From: JAVVHH01 sp964613945
Lineage (GTDB): Bacteria > Pseudomonadota > Alphaproteobacteria > Acetobacterales > Acetobacteraceae
Reading direction: 5' to 3'
NCBI GenBank assembly: GCA_964613945.1
Contig: CAZTJC010000009.1
Coordinates: 62,001 to 126,000 of the forward strand
Length of the DNA stretch: 64,000 nt
Both the position numbers and the translations under genes were made by a program. Shown in pieces: positions 41,146-49,719 of the stretch. Under the pieces are notes generated by a model. That model did not search any database and was not told the origin of the DNA. It saw only the letters and a list, made by a program, of their open reading frames with translations. Each line of letters starts with the position of its first letter. Position 1 is the stretch's first letter.

Positions 41146-41852
41146 AGCGCCCGCGCCAGGGTGAGAAAGCGATGCGCCAGAGCAATGTCGTCGGCGACAT
41201 CGCGGCGGCGTTTGGCGGCCCACTCGTCGTCGCCCCACTGTTCCACCTGGAACAGCTCGTCCAGTGCGGCGATCTCGTAGGCGCGCGACGGCCCCAGTTC
41301 GCCTTCCGCCAAGGCAAGCCCCAGAACAACGCTGCCGAGTGCCGGAATGGCGACGCCCAGCGCGGCCAGCACCGGCGGCGGCTCGAGGCGAAGCCGGTCA
41401 CGGATCGCGGCCAGCGCGGCTTCCGGTTGCGCGACATGGGCGATGCCGGCGGTGGGTACGAGGGTGGCGCCATGCGCTTCCGCCAGCCAGTCGAGCCAGG
41501 GCTGCCATTCGCGGGCTTGTTGCGCAACGAGCGGCGCCGGATGTTCGGCGCGGTAGCACAACAGGTCGGTTTCCGCATACTTGGCCAGCGCATCCGCCGT
41601 GGCGTCCGGGTCGGGCGCGATGCGGTCCTGCGCGGTGCCGGCCAACTGCGTCAGCGGCACGTCCTCCGGCGTCATGGAGCCGCCCACCGTGCCGCCTGCG
41701 GCCTGCCACTCCGCCGCGATGGCGTCGGCCAAGGCGGCGTTGGCCACCTGCAGCACGGCGCCTCCCGGAATGCGCATCGGCTTGCCGTCGAGCAGGATCG
41801 AATAGCTGTCGCCGTTGCGCGCGGCCGTGGCCGTTTCCCAGAAGCGTTTCAT
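41142..41852 (-). CDS. ATP12 family F1-ATPase assembly chaperone
   Basis: A 236-residue ATP12-family protein: MKRFWETATAARNGDSYSILLDGKPMRIPGG is the typical N-terminus, with LTQLAGTAQDRI, ETDLLCYRAEHPAPLVAQQ and a C-terminal helical part (YEIAALDELFQVEQWGDDEWA). Mitochondrial Atp12 protects the F1 alpha subunit during assembly; alphaproteobacterial members are presumed to do the same. Starts in an ATGA overlap with the asmA-like stop. Confidence 0.9.
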   Translation of the reverse strand: MKRFWETATAARNGDSYSILLDGKPMRIPGGAVLQVANAALADAIAAEWQAAGGTVGGSMTPEDVPLTQLAGTAQDRIAPDPDATADALAKYAETDLLCYRAEHPAPLVAQQAREWQPWLDWLAEAHGATLVPTAGIAHVAQPEAALAAIRDRLRLEPPPVLAALGVAIPALGSVVLGLALAEGELGPSRAYEIAALDELFQVEQWGDDEWAAKRRRDVADDIALAHRFLTLARAL

Positions 41853-44110
41853 CGCAACAATCCCCGTAGCAGATCGGCCGGTTTCATCTGTTTGACCGGC
41901 GCCGGCGCAGCGGCCGATGCACCGGCTTGGCCATCGCGGGCGAGCGCGAGCGCCGAGCCGCAGGTGTCGGGCGGCGGCGCGCCCCCGAGCACGATGCCGA
42001 CGCGACCAGATGCCAGTGCGCCGGGATCGAGCGCCACTTTCGGCGCAACAAAGCTGCCACGCACCCGCACTGGCACGCTGAGGCCGCCGCCGAGACGAAG
42101 CTGCGGCCGGAGATGCAGGTCCATCGTCTCGTCGGCCAGCGAAAGGTCGCCGCTGCCATCGAGGGCGAACTTGCTGGTGTCGAGGGTCAGGGCGCGAAGA
42201 TCGACCTTTCCGGCGCTCGCATCGGCGCGCAGGGCGGCGCAGCGGATGGTGGTTCCACCCCCGTCGAGCGACAGGTTCGCCGCCCGGAGTGGCCCGGCGG
42301 CCAGCCGCTCGAGCACCGCATTGTCGAGTTGCGCGTCCACAAGGGCCAGACCGGCATGACCACCAAGGGTCGCAGCCACGGCACGCAGCGTGTCGCCGCT
42401 GCCGGCGAGGTCGGCGCGCAGGTCGAGCGTGCCGGGCGCGGATGCGGCACCGCCGGCCCATGCGGCAACGGGGCCAAAGGGAAGCGAGGGAGCATCGACG
42501 GTGACATGCAGCCCCGGCGGTTGGGCAGCGAGCTCCACGGTCGCGTGGGCGGTCGCGGTGCCGATGGCGGTGCTGACCGGGTCGAGGCGGAGGGTACCGT
42601 TCTGCAGCACGGCATGGGCCTGCACGGTGTGCAGTTCGGAGGTGCCAAGATGCAGCGTGTCGGCGGTCAATTGCAGATCGGCGTCGGCGGAACGCAGGGC
42701 GGCGACCGGGAGCCTGATGTCCGGAATCATCCGGGCGGGCGCCGCCGGCGCAGCCGGTCCGACGGGCGAGGCCGGCACCGCGGCCGAGGGCAGCGGCGCA
42801 ACGCGCAGGGCGCCTAAGTCGAACGTTCGGCTGGTTAGCGTTCCACGCAAAGCGGGACGCCCGGCAGAGGTCACGGTCAGCGTGCCGCCGAGATCGCCCT
42901 GTGCGCTGGTGAGTTGCAGCCCGGTCAGCACGGCCGTGCCAGGTTCGATGCTGACGTCGGAGATGATCTTCAGCTCGCTCAAACCGGGTAACGCCACCCC
43001 GGCCTGCGCTCCCGCCGTAGCCAGGTCGGGAGAGTCCACGGCAAGGTGCAGCTGTGCCGCCCCGGTCGCGGCAATGGTGCCGGCAGCGGTGCCGACCAGG
43101 CCCGGCGCCTCGATCCGCGCATCGACCGGCGTGACACCGCCGAGCAGCCCGGCGATGCTGCCGAGGCGGCCGGTGATCGACATCGGCAAGGCGCCCGCGG
43201 CAGCGGTGGCGGTGAGCGTCGCCGGATCGTTCAGCGAAGCGGCGGCGAGGTCAGCCTGTTGGAGCGAGACCGCCCCGAGCGTGACGGAGCCGGCATGGAC
43301 ACGCAGCGTACCCGGACCAGGGAAAGCGGCCGAAACCATCACGTCTCGAACCGGGGGAAGTGGGCGGCCAACCAGCGGTGACAGCGCAGCCAGATCGGCG
43401 ACCGTCATCGACAGTGTCGCGGCGGCGCTGGTGCCGGTCATCGACCCAGTGATGCCGTCGCCAGTCAGATGCAGATCGATCGGATAGGTGGTCGCGGCAA
43501 TCGGGCCGACGGTGCCGCCGAGGGCCAGCGTCGTGCCTCCCGTCACCAGCGAACCGTCGACGCGGCCGGCGACGGGGTCATAGACGGCGTGGGGCACGGT
43601 GACGGTCTGAGCGCCGTAGGTGATCGTCGCGCTGCCGATGTCGATGGTTCCGACCGCGAGCCGGAAGCGATCGCCACCGGGCTGCGCAGGCGTGGCGGGG
43701 GCTGTCGCAGGCGCAGGCGGCGGACGGAAATCCCAGTTCGCATGCCCCGCTGCGTCCCGCTCCAGCTGAACCGATGGACTCACGATCGCGATCCGCCGGA
43801 CATCGATCTCGCGATGAAACAGCGGTGCCAAGGCGAGCTGCACCTCCAGGCGGTCGACATGGGCCATTTGTGGCCGGGTGAAGCCCGGCGGATTGGAGAG
43901 CGACAGGTCGGACAGTGCGACCGTCGGCGAGAGCGACCAAGCAAGGCTCACCGGGCCCGCAATGGTCAACTCGCGCCCGGTGCTGCGGCGCACCTGCTCG
44001 ATGAGCCGCGCCTTGATGGCGTCGCCGTTGAGAAACCAGGCGGCGGCACCGATCGCGGCAGCCGGGATCGCGACAACCACGATTCCGGCAACGATCAGCG
44101 CACGCTTCAT
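41849..44110 (-). CDS. AsmA family protein
   Basis: A 753-residue AsmA-type protein. One N-terminal membrane anchor (ALIVAGIVVVAIPAAAIGAAAWF), the AsmA start (GRELTIAGPVSLAWSLSPTVALSDLSLSNPPGF) and long runs of beta-strand-forming Ala/Thr/Leu repeats that in this superfamily build a periplasmic groove for lipids; the C-terminal AsmA_2 part includes LDLRADLAGSGDTLRAVAATLGGHA. Family members affect outer-membrane lipid transport and integrity. The stop and start overlap both neighbours by 4 bases. Confidence 0.88.
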   Translation of the reverse strand: MKRALIVAGIVVVAIPAAAIGAAAWFLNGDAIKARLIEQVRRSTGRELTIAGPVSLAWSLSPTVALSDLSLSNPPGFTRPQMAHVDRLEVQLALAPLFHREIDVRRIAIVSPSVQLERDAAGHANWDFRPPPAPATAPATPAQPGGDRFRLAVGTIDIGSATITYGAQTVTVPHAVYDPVAGRVDGSLVTGGTTLALGGTVGPIAATTYPIDLHLTGDGITGSMTGTSAAATLSMTVADLAALSPLVGRPLPPVRDVMVSAAFPGPGTLRVHAGSVTLGAVSLQQADLAAASLNDPATLTATAAAGALPMSITGRLGSIAGLLGGVTPVDARIEAPGLVGTAAGTIAATGAAQLHLAVDSPDLATAGAQAGVALPGLSELKIISDVSIEPGTAVLTGLQLTSAQGDLGGTLTVTSAGRPALRGTLTSRTFDLGALRVAPLPSAAVPASPVGPAAPAAPARMIPDIRLPVAALRSADADLQLTADTLHLGTSELHTVQAHAVLQNGTLRLDPVSTAIGTATAHATVELAAQPPGLHVTVDAPSLPFGPVAAWAGGAASAPGTLDLRADLAGSGDTLRAVAATLGGHAGLALVDAQLDNAVLERLAAGPLRAANLSLDGGGTTIRCAALRADASAGKVDLRALTLDTSKFALDGSGDLSLADETMDLHLRPQLRLGGGLSVPVRVRGSFVAPKVALDPGALASGRVGIVLGGAPPPDTCGSALALARDGQAGASAAAPAPVKQMKPADLLRGLLR

Positions 44111-45120
44111 GGCTTGTCCTTGGACTTACCACCCGACCGGCTCGGCGCCCGCGCGGGCGTGTTCTCGAAGCCGACCGTCTTGAACGTTTCGCGCATGTGC
44201 GGCGCCAGTTCGGCCTCCACGACCAGGCGGCCGCCGGCTGGATGGGGGATGTCCAGCGCCCGGGCATGCAGATGCAGCTTATTGGAGATACCCTCGACCA
44301 CCGCGCTGCGGGCGCCGTTCTGGTCGGGCTCATGGTACTTCAGGTCGCCCACGATAGGCGTGCCCAAGGCGACGCTGTGGACGCGCAACTGGTGCGTCCG
44401 CCCGGTGACGGGCGACATCTCCAGCCAGGTGAGCCGCTGGCCGGCATTGTCGAGCAGGCGGTAATCCGTCACGGCACGCTGTCCATCCTCGTCGTCGCGC
44501 GCGGCCGGCACGCTGCGCTCGCCCCGAGCACCGGCGTACTTGACCAGCGGCAAGTCGATCCGTCCCTCGACCGGGTGCGGCCGACCGGAGACGACGGCCC
44601 AGTAGGTTTTCTTCACGTCGCGGCCCCGGAATGCGGCGGCGAGCTTGCCGGCCACACCCGGCGTACGGGCCAGCACCAGTACGCCCGACGTATCACGATC
44701 GAGGCGATGGACCAGACGGGGGCGATGCGGGCTATCGAAGCGCAGCCCGTCGAGCATGCCGTCGAGATGCTTGGTGATCCCCGGGCCACCTTGGACCGCG
44801 AGGCCGTGCGGCTTGTTGATGACGATGATCTGGTCGTCGCGATAAACGACCATGTCCTCGAGTTCGCGGGCGATCACCGGGTCACCCAGGCTCGGCTGCG
44901 GCTTAGGCGGCGGCGCATCCGGCATCGGCGGCACGCGCACCGATTGACCCGGCGCCAACCGCGTGCCGGCCTCGGCACGTTTGCCGTCGACGCGGATATG
45001 GCCGGTGCGGCACAGCTTCTGGATCGCGCCCTGCGTCACGGCGGGAAAGTGGCGGCGGAACCAGCGGTCGAGCCGGATGTCGGCCTCGTCCTCGGTGATG
45101 GTGCGTTGTTCGATGCTCAT
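44107..45120 (-). CDS. rluC: RluA/RluC-family pseudouridine synthase
   Basis: A 337-residue enzyme with an N-terminal S4 RNA-binding domain (about 14-65) and a catalytic domain with HRLDRDTSG (138-146; Asp141 is the nucleophile), INKPHGLAVQGG and RTHQLRVH. RluC modifies three uridines of 23S rRNA; RluD-like specificity cannot be ruled out by sequence reading alone. A basic tail (RAPSRSGGKSKDKP) is extra. ATGA overlaps on both sides within the rarA chain. Confidence 0.87.
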   Translation of the reverse strand: MSIEQRTITEDEADIRLDRWFRRHFPAVTQGAIQKLCRTGHIRVDGKRAEAGTRLAPGQSVRVPPMPDAPPPKPQPSLGDPVIARELEDMVVYRDDQIIVINKPHGLAVQGGPGITKHLDGMLDGLRFDSPHRPRLVHRLDRDTSGVLVLARTPGVAGKLAAAFRGRDVKKTYWAVVSGRPHPVEGRIDLPLVKYAGARGERSVPAARDDEDGQRAVTDYRLLDNAGQRLTWLEMSPVTGRTHQLRVHSVALGTPIVGDLKYHEPDQNGARSAVVEGISNKLHLHARALDIPHPAGGRLVVEAELAPHMRETFKTVGFENTPARAPSRSGGKSKDKP

Positions 45121-46439
45121 GCTTGGCGCTCCCGGCGCAACTCGGCCCAGCTTGCCAGGCGACGACCGATCTCACGTTCGAAGCCACGATCGCGCGGGCG
45201 GTAGAATTCCGGGCGGTCCATGCCGGCAGGAAAGTAGTTCTGCCCGGAGAAACCGTCCTCCGTGTCGTGGTCGTAATCATAGCCGGTGCCGTAACCCAGG
45301 TTTTTCATCAATTTGGTTGGTGCATTCAGAATATGGGCGGGGGGCATGAGGCTACCGGTCGCCCTAGCGCTGGACGCGGCTGCCTTGCTCGCGACGTAGA
45401 GCGCGTTCGACTTCGGCGCGGTGCCCAAATAAACGATCGCCTGCGCAATCACCAGGTCACCCTCCGGACTACCGAGACGCTCATAGGCTTCCCAGGCGGT
45501 CATGGCCTGTACGAGTGCCGCCGGGTCGGCCAAGCCGATGTCTTCCGACGCGAAGCGGACCAGGCGCCGAGCGACGTACCGTGCGTCCTCCCCGCCAGCC
45601 AGCATGCGCGCGAACCAATACAATGCTGCATCGGGGTCGGAACCACGAAGCGACTTATGCAGGGCGGAGATGAGGTTGAAGTGCTCCTCACGGTCCTTGT
45701 CGTAGAGCGCGGCACGGCGGCCGATAATCTCGGCCAGCCCGGCGGCATCGAGTGGTGGGCCAGGAGGCACGGCGAGCAGTTGCTCGACCATGTTCAACAC
45801 GTACCGCCCGTCGCCGTCCGCCATGGCGCACAAGGCGGCCCGCGCTTCCGGCAGCACCGGCAGCGCCCGTCCGGCCTGCGCCTCTGCGCGGGTCAACAGA
45901 CGTTCGAGCGCCGCATCATTAAGTCGACGGAGCACGAGCACTTGGCAGCGGGACAGCAGGGCGCCGTTGAGCGAGAAGGACGGGTTCTCCGTCGTGGCAC
46001 CAATTAAGATAAGCGTGCCGTCCTCGACCACCGGCAGGAAGCCATCTTGCTGCGCGCGATTGAAGCGATGCACCTCATCGACAAACAGCAACGTGCGTTG
46101 ACCGGCCTGACGGCGGCGGCGAGCTTCGTCGAATGCGCGCTTCAGATCGGCGACGCCCGAGAACACTGCCGACAGCGAGACGAAATGCAAGCCGGCCGCA
46201 TCTGCCAGCAAACGGGCGATTGTAGTCTTGCCGACGCCAGGGGGACCCCAGAGGATCAGCGAAGCCAAAGCACCGCGCCCAAGCATCCGCATTAGAACGC
46301 CATCAGGACCGACGAGATGATCCTGCCCGACTACATCGGCGAGCACGACGGGCCGCAGGCGCTCCGCAAGCGGCTTGCCTTCCGTCGCAACGCCGGACGG
46401 CAACGCTCCGAACAGATCGGGCACTGATGAAACAGCCAT
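45117..46439 (-). CDS. rarA: Replication-associated recombination protein A (AAA+ ATPase)
   Basis: A 440-residue RarA/MgsA. Walker A LILWGPPGVGKTT, Walker B LLFVDEVHRFN, sensor 1 LIGATTENPSFSLNGALLSR, and the C-terminal clamp/SSB-contact region YARRLV-like DARYVARRLVRFASEDIGLADP are clear. RarA acts at stalled replication forks. ATG 46439 gives the family-standard N-terminus; an in-frame ATG at 46484 adds 15 unrelated residues. It follows rplQ by 97 bases with a hairpin between, and leads the five-gene overlap chain. Confidence 0.93.
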   Translation of the reverse strand: MAVSSVPDLFGALPSGVATEGKPLAERLRPVVLADVVGQDHLVGPDGVLMRMLGRGALASLILWGPPGVGKTTIARLLADAAGLHFVSLSAVFSGVADLKRAFDEARRRRQAGQRTLLFVDEVHRFNRAQQDGFLPVVEDGTLILIGATTENPSFSLNGALLSRCQVLVLRRLNDAALERLLTRAEAQAGRALPVLPEARAALCAMADGDGRYVLNMVEQLLAVPPGPPLDAAGLAEIIGRRAALYDKDREEHFNLISALHKSLRGSDPDAALYWFARMLAGGEDARYVARRLVRFASEDIGLADPAALVQAMTAWEAYERLGSPEGDLVIAQAIVYLGTAPKSNALYVASKAAASSARATGSLMPPAHILNAPTKLMKNLGYGTGYDYDHDTEDGFSGQNYFPAGMDRPEFYRPRDRGFEREIGRRLASWAELRRERQA

Positions 46440-46501
46440 TGTGGGAAGATAAGCGCGATAGGCGCTGGATGCGAGCGCCGGCATGGACCAGGCGCTGCTG
46501 C

Positions 46502-46525
46502 GGTCCCTCCCCTATAGGAGAGACC
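46502..46525 (-). terminator. Hairpin at the end of the ribosomal superoperon
   Basis: On the minus strand a 9-pair stem (one G-T pair), GGTCTCTCC with GGGAGGGACC-side bases, closes a small loop 11 bases after the rplQ stop. There is no U-tract afterwards, so it is either a weak intrinsic or Rho-assisted terminator, or a 3'-end-stabilising element between rplQ and rarA. Confidence 0.35.
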
Positions 46526-46536
46526 GCGACAGGATA

Positions 46537-46965
46537 TTAGTCTTCGTTAGTGTCGTCGTCGGTCGCGACTTCCGGACGCGGGCCGCTGTCGAGGCCCTTA
46601 GCAGCCGGATCACGATCGACCAGTTCGATGATGGCCATATCAGCCGCATCGCCATATCGCATGCCCGCGCGCAACACGCGGCAGTAACCACCGGCGCGAC
46701 CACGATAACGCTCGGCGATCGGGCCGAACAACTTAGTCACCAGCTTCGGATCTTGCAGCTTGCTCATCGCCTGGCGACGGGCATGAAGATCACCACGCTT
46801 AGCCAACGTGATGAGCTTCTCGGCCACTGGACGCAGTTCCTTGGCCTTCGGCAGGGTAGTGGTGATCTGCTCGTGCTTGAGCAGAGCATGAGCCATGTTG
46901 CGGAACATGGCTTCGCGGTGACTGCCTGTGACACCGAGCTTACGCCCGGACATTCCATGACGCAT
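46537..46965 (-). CDS. rplQ: 50S ribosomal protein L17
   Basis: A 142-residue bL17 with the standard start MRHGMSGRKLGVTGSHREAMFRNMAHALLKHEQI region and an acidic C-terminal tail (RPEVATDDDTNED). It sits near the peptide exit tunnel. Last gene of the alpha segment, 11 bases after rpoA. Confidence 0.96.
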   Translation of the reverse strand: MRHGMSGRKLGVTGSHREAMFRNMAHALLKHEQITTTLPKAKELRPVAEKLITLAKRGDLHARRQAMSKLQDPKLVTKLFGPIAERYRGRAGGYCRVLRAGMRYGDAADMAIIELVDRDPAAKGLDSGPRPEVATDDDTNED

Positions 46966-46976
46966 GGTTCAGTTTC

Positions 46977-47996
46977 CTAGAAAGGCTCGTCCAGCCGCTT
47001 GGCCAGATCTTCGATGTTTTCGGGCGGCCAACCGGCCACGCTCATGCCGAGGGCCAGGCCCATCGCCGTGAGGACTTCCTTGATTTCGTTCAGCGACTTG
47101 CGACCGAAGTTCGGAGTGCGCAGCATCTCCTGCTCGGTCTTCTGAACGAGGTCACCAATGTAAACAATGTTGTCGTTCTTGAGGCAGTTAGCGCTTCGAA
47201 CCGACAACTCGAGCTCGTCCACCTTACGAAGCAGATTGCGGTTGAACGGCAGGTCGTCCTGAACTTCGTCCGGACGCGCAAGCTGCGGGTCATCGAAGTT
47301 GATGAACAGCTGCAACTGATCCTGCAGGATCCGGGCGGCGAGTGCCACCGCGTCCTCGGGGGTCACGGCGCCGTTCGTCTCGACGACCAGCAACAGCTTG
47401 TCGTAGTCGGTAACCTGGCCCACGCGGGTCGGCTCGACCTTGTACGACACCCGCTTGACCGGCGAGTAGATCGCGTCAATCGGGATCAGGCCGATCGGCG
47501 CATCTTCCGGACGGTTGGCCGCAGCCGGAACGTAACCCTTGCCGATGTTGACCGTGAACTCCATGCCGAGCTTCACGCCATCATCGAGGGTGCAGATCAC
47601 CAAATCGGGGTTCATGACCTCGATGTCGTGCCCAGTCTGGATCTGCCCAGCGGTAATTTCGCCAGGGCCGGTCGCCTGCAGCACCATGCGCTTTGGGCCT
47701 TCGCCATGCATGCGAAGCGCCAGCTGCTTAATGTTGAGCACGATGTCCGTGACGTCTTCCCGAACGCCAAGGATGCTGCTGAATTCGTGCAGCACGCCAT
47801 CGATCTGCACTGCGGTGACCGCGGCGCCTTGCAGCGACGATAGCAAAACGCGACGAACGGCGTTCCCCAGCGTCATGCCGAATCCGCGCTCTAGCGGCTC
47901 GGCGACAACGGTGGCGACGCGGTGCGGATCGGAACCGGGCTCGACATCGAGCTTTTCCGGTTTAATCAACGACTGCCAGTTCCTCTGCAGGACCAT
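46977..47996 (-). CDS. rpoA: DNA-directed RNA polymerase subunit alpha
   Basis: A 339-residue alpha subunit. The N-terminal dimerisation domain contains the conserved RGFGMTLGNAVRRVLLSSLQGAA segment; the C-terminal domain (about 255-325) that binds UP elements and activators shows LELSVRSANCLKNDNIVYIGDLVQKTE and NFGRKSLNEIKEVL. Alpha operon position between rpsK and rplQ; rpsD is absent, as in other alphaproteobacteria. Confidence 0.97.
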   Translation of the reverse strand: MVLQRNWQSLIKPEKLDVEPGSDPHRVATVVAEPLERGFGMTLGNAVRRVLLSSLQGAAVTAVQIDGVLHEFSSILGVREDVTDIVLNIKQLALRMHGEGPKRMVLQATGPGEITAGQIQTGHDIEVMNPDLVICTLDDGVKLGMEFTVNIGKGYVPAAANRPEDAPIGLIPIDAIYSPVKRVSYKVEPTRVGQVTDYDKLLLVVETNGAVTPEDAVALAARILQDQLQLFINFDDPQLARPDEVQDDLPFNRNLLRKVDELELSVRSANCLKNDNIVYIGDLVQKTEQEMLRTPNFGRKSLNEIKEVLTAMGLALGMSVAGWPPENIEDLAKRLDEPF

Positions 47997-48060
47997 GGAT
48001 CAGCTCCAAACGAAATGTGCGCGGCCCATCAGAGCCGCGCTGGATAGTCAGACCCGTAGT

Positions 48061-48453
48061 TTAGACGCGACGACGCTTACGAGGGCGGCAGCCATTGTGG
48101 GGAATCGGCGTCATGTCGCGGATCGCCGAGATCGAGAAGCCAACCGCTTGCAAGGCGCGAAGGGCGCTCTCACGGCCAGAACCGGGGCCGCTCACTTCGA
48201 TCTCCAGCGTCTCCATGCCATGCTCGCGCGCCTTCTTGCCCGCGTCCTCGGCTGCGACCTGCGCAGCATACGGCGTCGACTTACGGCTGCCCTTGAAGCC
48301 CTGCATACCGGCAGACGACCAGGCGATAGTATTGCCCTGCGCGTCGGTGATGGTGACCATGGTATTGTTGAAGGTCGCAGCGACGTGAGCAACGCCAGCG
48401 ATGATGTTCTTGCGCTCCTTGCGACGGGGGCGCGCGGCGGCGGGTTTCGCCAT
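48061..48453 (-). CDS. rpsK: 30S ribosomal protein S11
   Basis: A 130-residue uS11. The platform-binding start is NIIAGVAHVAATFNNTMVTITDAQGNTIAWSS region, and the conserved end DMTPIPHNGCRPRKRRRV contacts 16S rRNA and mRNA exit. 68 bases after rpsM and 64 before rpoA. Confidence 0.97.
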   Translation of the reverse strand: MAKPAAARPRRKERKNIIAGVAHVAATFNNTMVTITDAQGNTIAWSSAGMQGFKGSRKSTPYAAQVAAEDAGKKAREHGMETLEIEVSGPGSGRESALRALQAVGFSISAIRDMTPIPHNGCRPRKRRRV

Positions 48454-48521
48454 GGGCGTGGTCCTAACGAATGAGCCGCCGGAGCGGCAGGTAATGATGC
48501 GCCGCCGAAGCGGCGCGCGAA

Positions 48522-48899
48522 CTACTTCGTAACTTTCTTCTTACCGGCGATCGCCACGGCCTTGCCCTTGCGGGTGCGGGCGTTGGTGTGCGTGCGCTGA
48601 CCATGGACCGGGAGGCCACGACGGTGACGCAGGCCACGGTAGCAGCCGAGATCCATGAGACGCTTGATGTTCATCGACACTTCACGGCGGAGGTCACCCT
48701 CGACGCGGTATTCACGGTCGATCAGCTCACGGATGCGGAGCACCTCGTCATCGGACAGCTGATTGACGCGGCGATCATCCGGAATGCTAAGCTTCGAGAC
48801 GATATCGTGCGCCTTCGCCGGCCCGATGCCATAGATATACTGCAGGCTGATCTCAACCCGCTTGTTGGTCGGCACGTTAACACCGGCAATTCGCGCCAC
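48522..48899 (-). CDS. rpsM: 30S ribosomal protein S13
   Basis: A 125-residue uS13 of the subunit head, contacting tRNA and the L5 bridge. ARIAGVNVPTNKRVEISLQYIYGIG and GLPVHGQRTHTNARTRKGK are diagnostic. The start is GTG 48899 with GAGGAG nine bases upstream. No rpmJ lies between it and secY, and 100 bases separate it from adk. Confidence 0.96.
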   Translation of the reverse strand: MARIAGVNVPTNKRVEISLQYIYGIGPAKAHDIVSKLSIPDDRRVNQLSDDEVLRIRELIDREYRVEGDLRREVSMNIKRLMDLGCYRGLRHRRGLPVHGQRTHTNARTRKGKAVAIAGKKKVTK

Positions 48900-48999
48900 G
48901 CTCTAGTCTCCTCGCCGCCGGAGCAAGTCTGCCCGACAACCTTGTCTGTTCATCAAAAACGAAGTCGCCGTCCCCAGAGGGTTCAGCGTTGGACGCGTC

Positions 49000-49719
49000 T
49001 TATACGCTGCCGTTCAACGGAGTCAACGTGCTGTCATCAACAGCACGTGAGGCTCCGCCAATCTTCTGGCGCAAGCTCGCCAGCACGGCTTCGAGCGAGA
49101 TAGTGACCTCGTCCATGTCGGCCATGCCATCGACGCTCATCAACCGACCTGTGCTGGCATAGTGTGGCAGGATGGGCGCGGTCTGAGTGTGGTAGGCCGT
49201 CAGCCTGGTTGAGACGGTGTCTCGGTTATCGTCGGCACGACGGCTAAACTTCCCACTACCGCAGACATCGCAAACGTCCGGCACGTGCGGCTTCTTGAAC
49301 TCGTCGTGGTAGCCGGCGCCGCACTTTGCGCAGGTGTAGCGCCCGGCGATGCGCTCCGTGAGTGCCTCATCATCCACTTGCAACTCGATGACCGCATCGA
49401 TCTGCTGCCCTGCGTGAGCGAGCATCTCGTCTAGCGCGATCGCTTGCGGCACCGTGCGTGGGAAGCCATCCAGGATAAACCCCTCGCTGGCGTCCGGCTG
49501 GCGAATGCGGCCCTCGATGATGGAGATGATTAGCGCATCCGGCACGAGCTCACCGGCTTCCATGATGGCGCGAGCCTGACGACCAATCTCTGTACCGGCT
49601 TTCACCTCGGCTCGCAGCATGTCCCCGGTGGAGATCTGCACCAGGCCATGCACCTGCTCGAGGCGCTTAGCCTGCGTGCCCTTCCCTGCCCCTGGTGGTC
49701 CCAACAAGATAAGGTTCAT
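49000..49719 (-). CDS. adk: Adenylate kinase, zinc-containing long form
   Basis: A 239-residue adenylate kinase (2 ADP to ATP + AMP). P-loop GPPGAGKGTQ (8-17), AMP site GFILDGFPRT, and a zinc LID with Cys130, Cys133, Cys150 and Cys153. The long LID form is usual next to secY. The tail beyond about residue 210 (RQKIGGASRAVDDSTLTPLNGSV) is an extension. The start overlaps the secY stop as ATGA. Confidence 0.95.
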   Translation of the reverse strand: MNLILLGPPGAGKGTQAKRLEQVHGLVQISTGDMLRAEVKAGTEIGRQARAIMEAGELVPDALIISIIEGRIRQPDASEGFILDGFPRTVPQAIALDEMLAHAGQQIDAVIELQVDDEALTERIAGRYTCAKCGAGYHDEFKKPHVPDVCDVCGSGKFSRRADDNRDTVSTRLTAYHTQTAPILPHYASTGRLMSVDGMADMDEVTISLEAVLASLRQKIGGASRAVDDSTLTPLNGSV

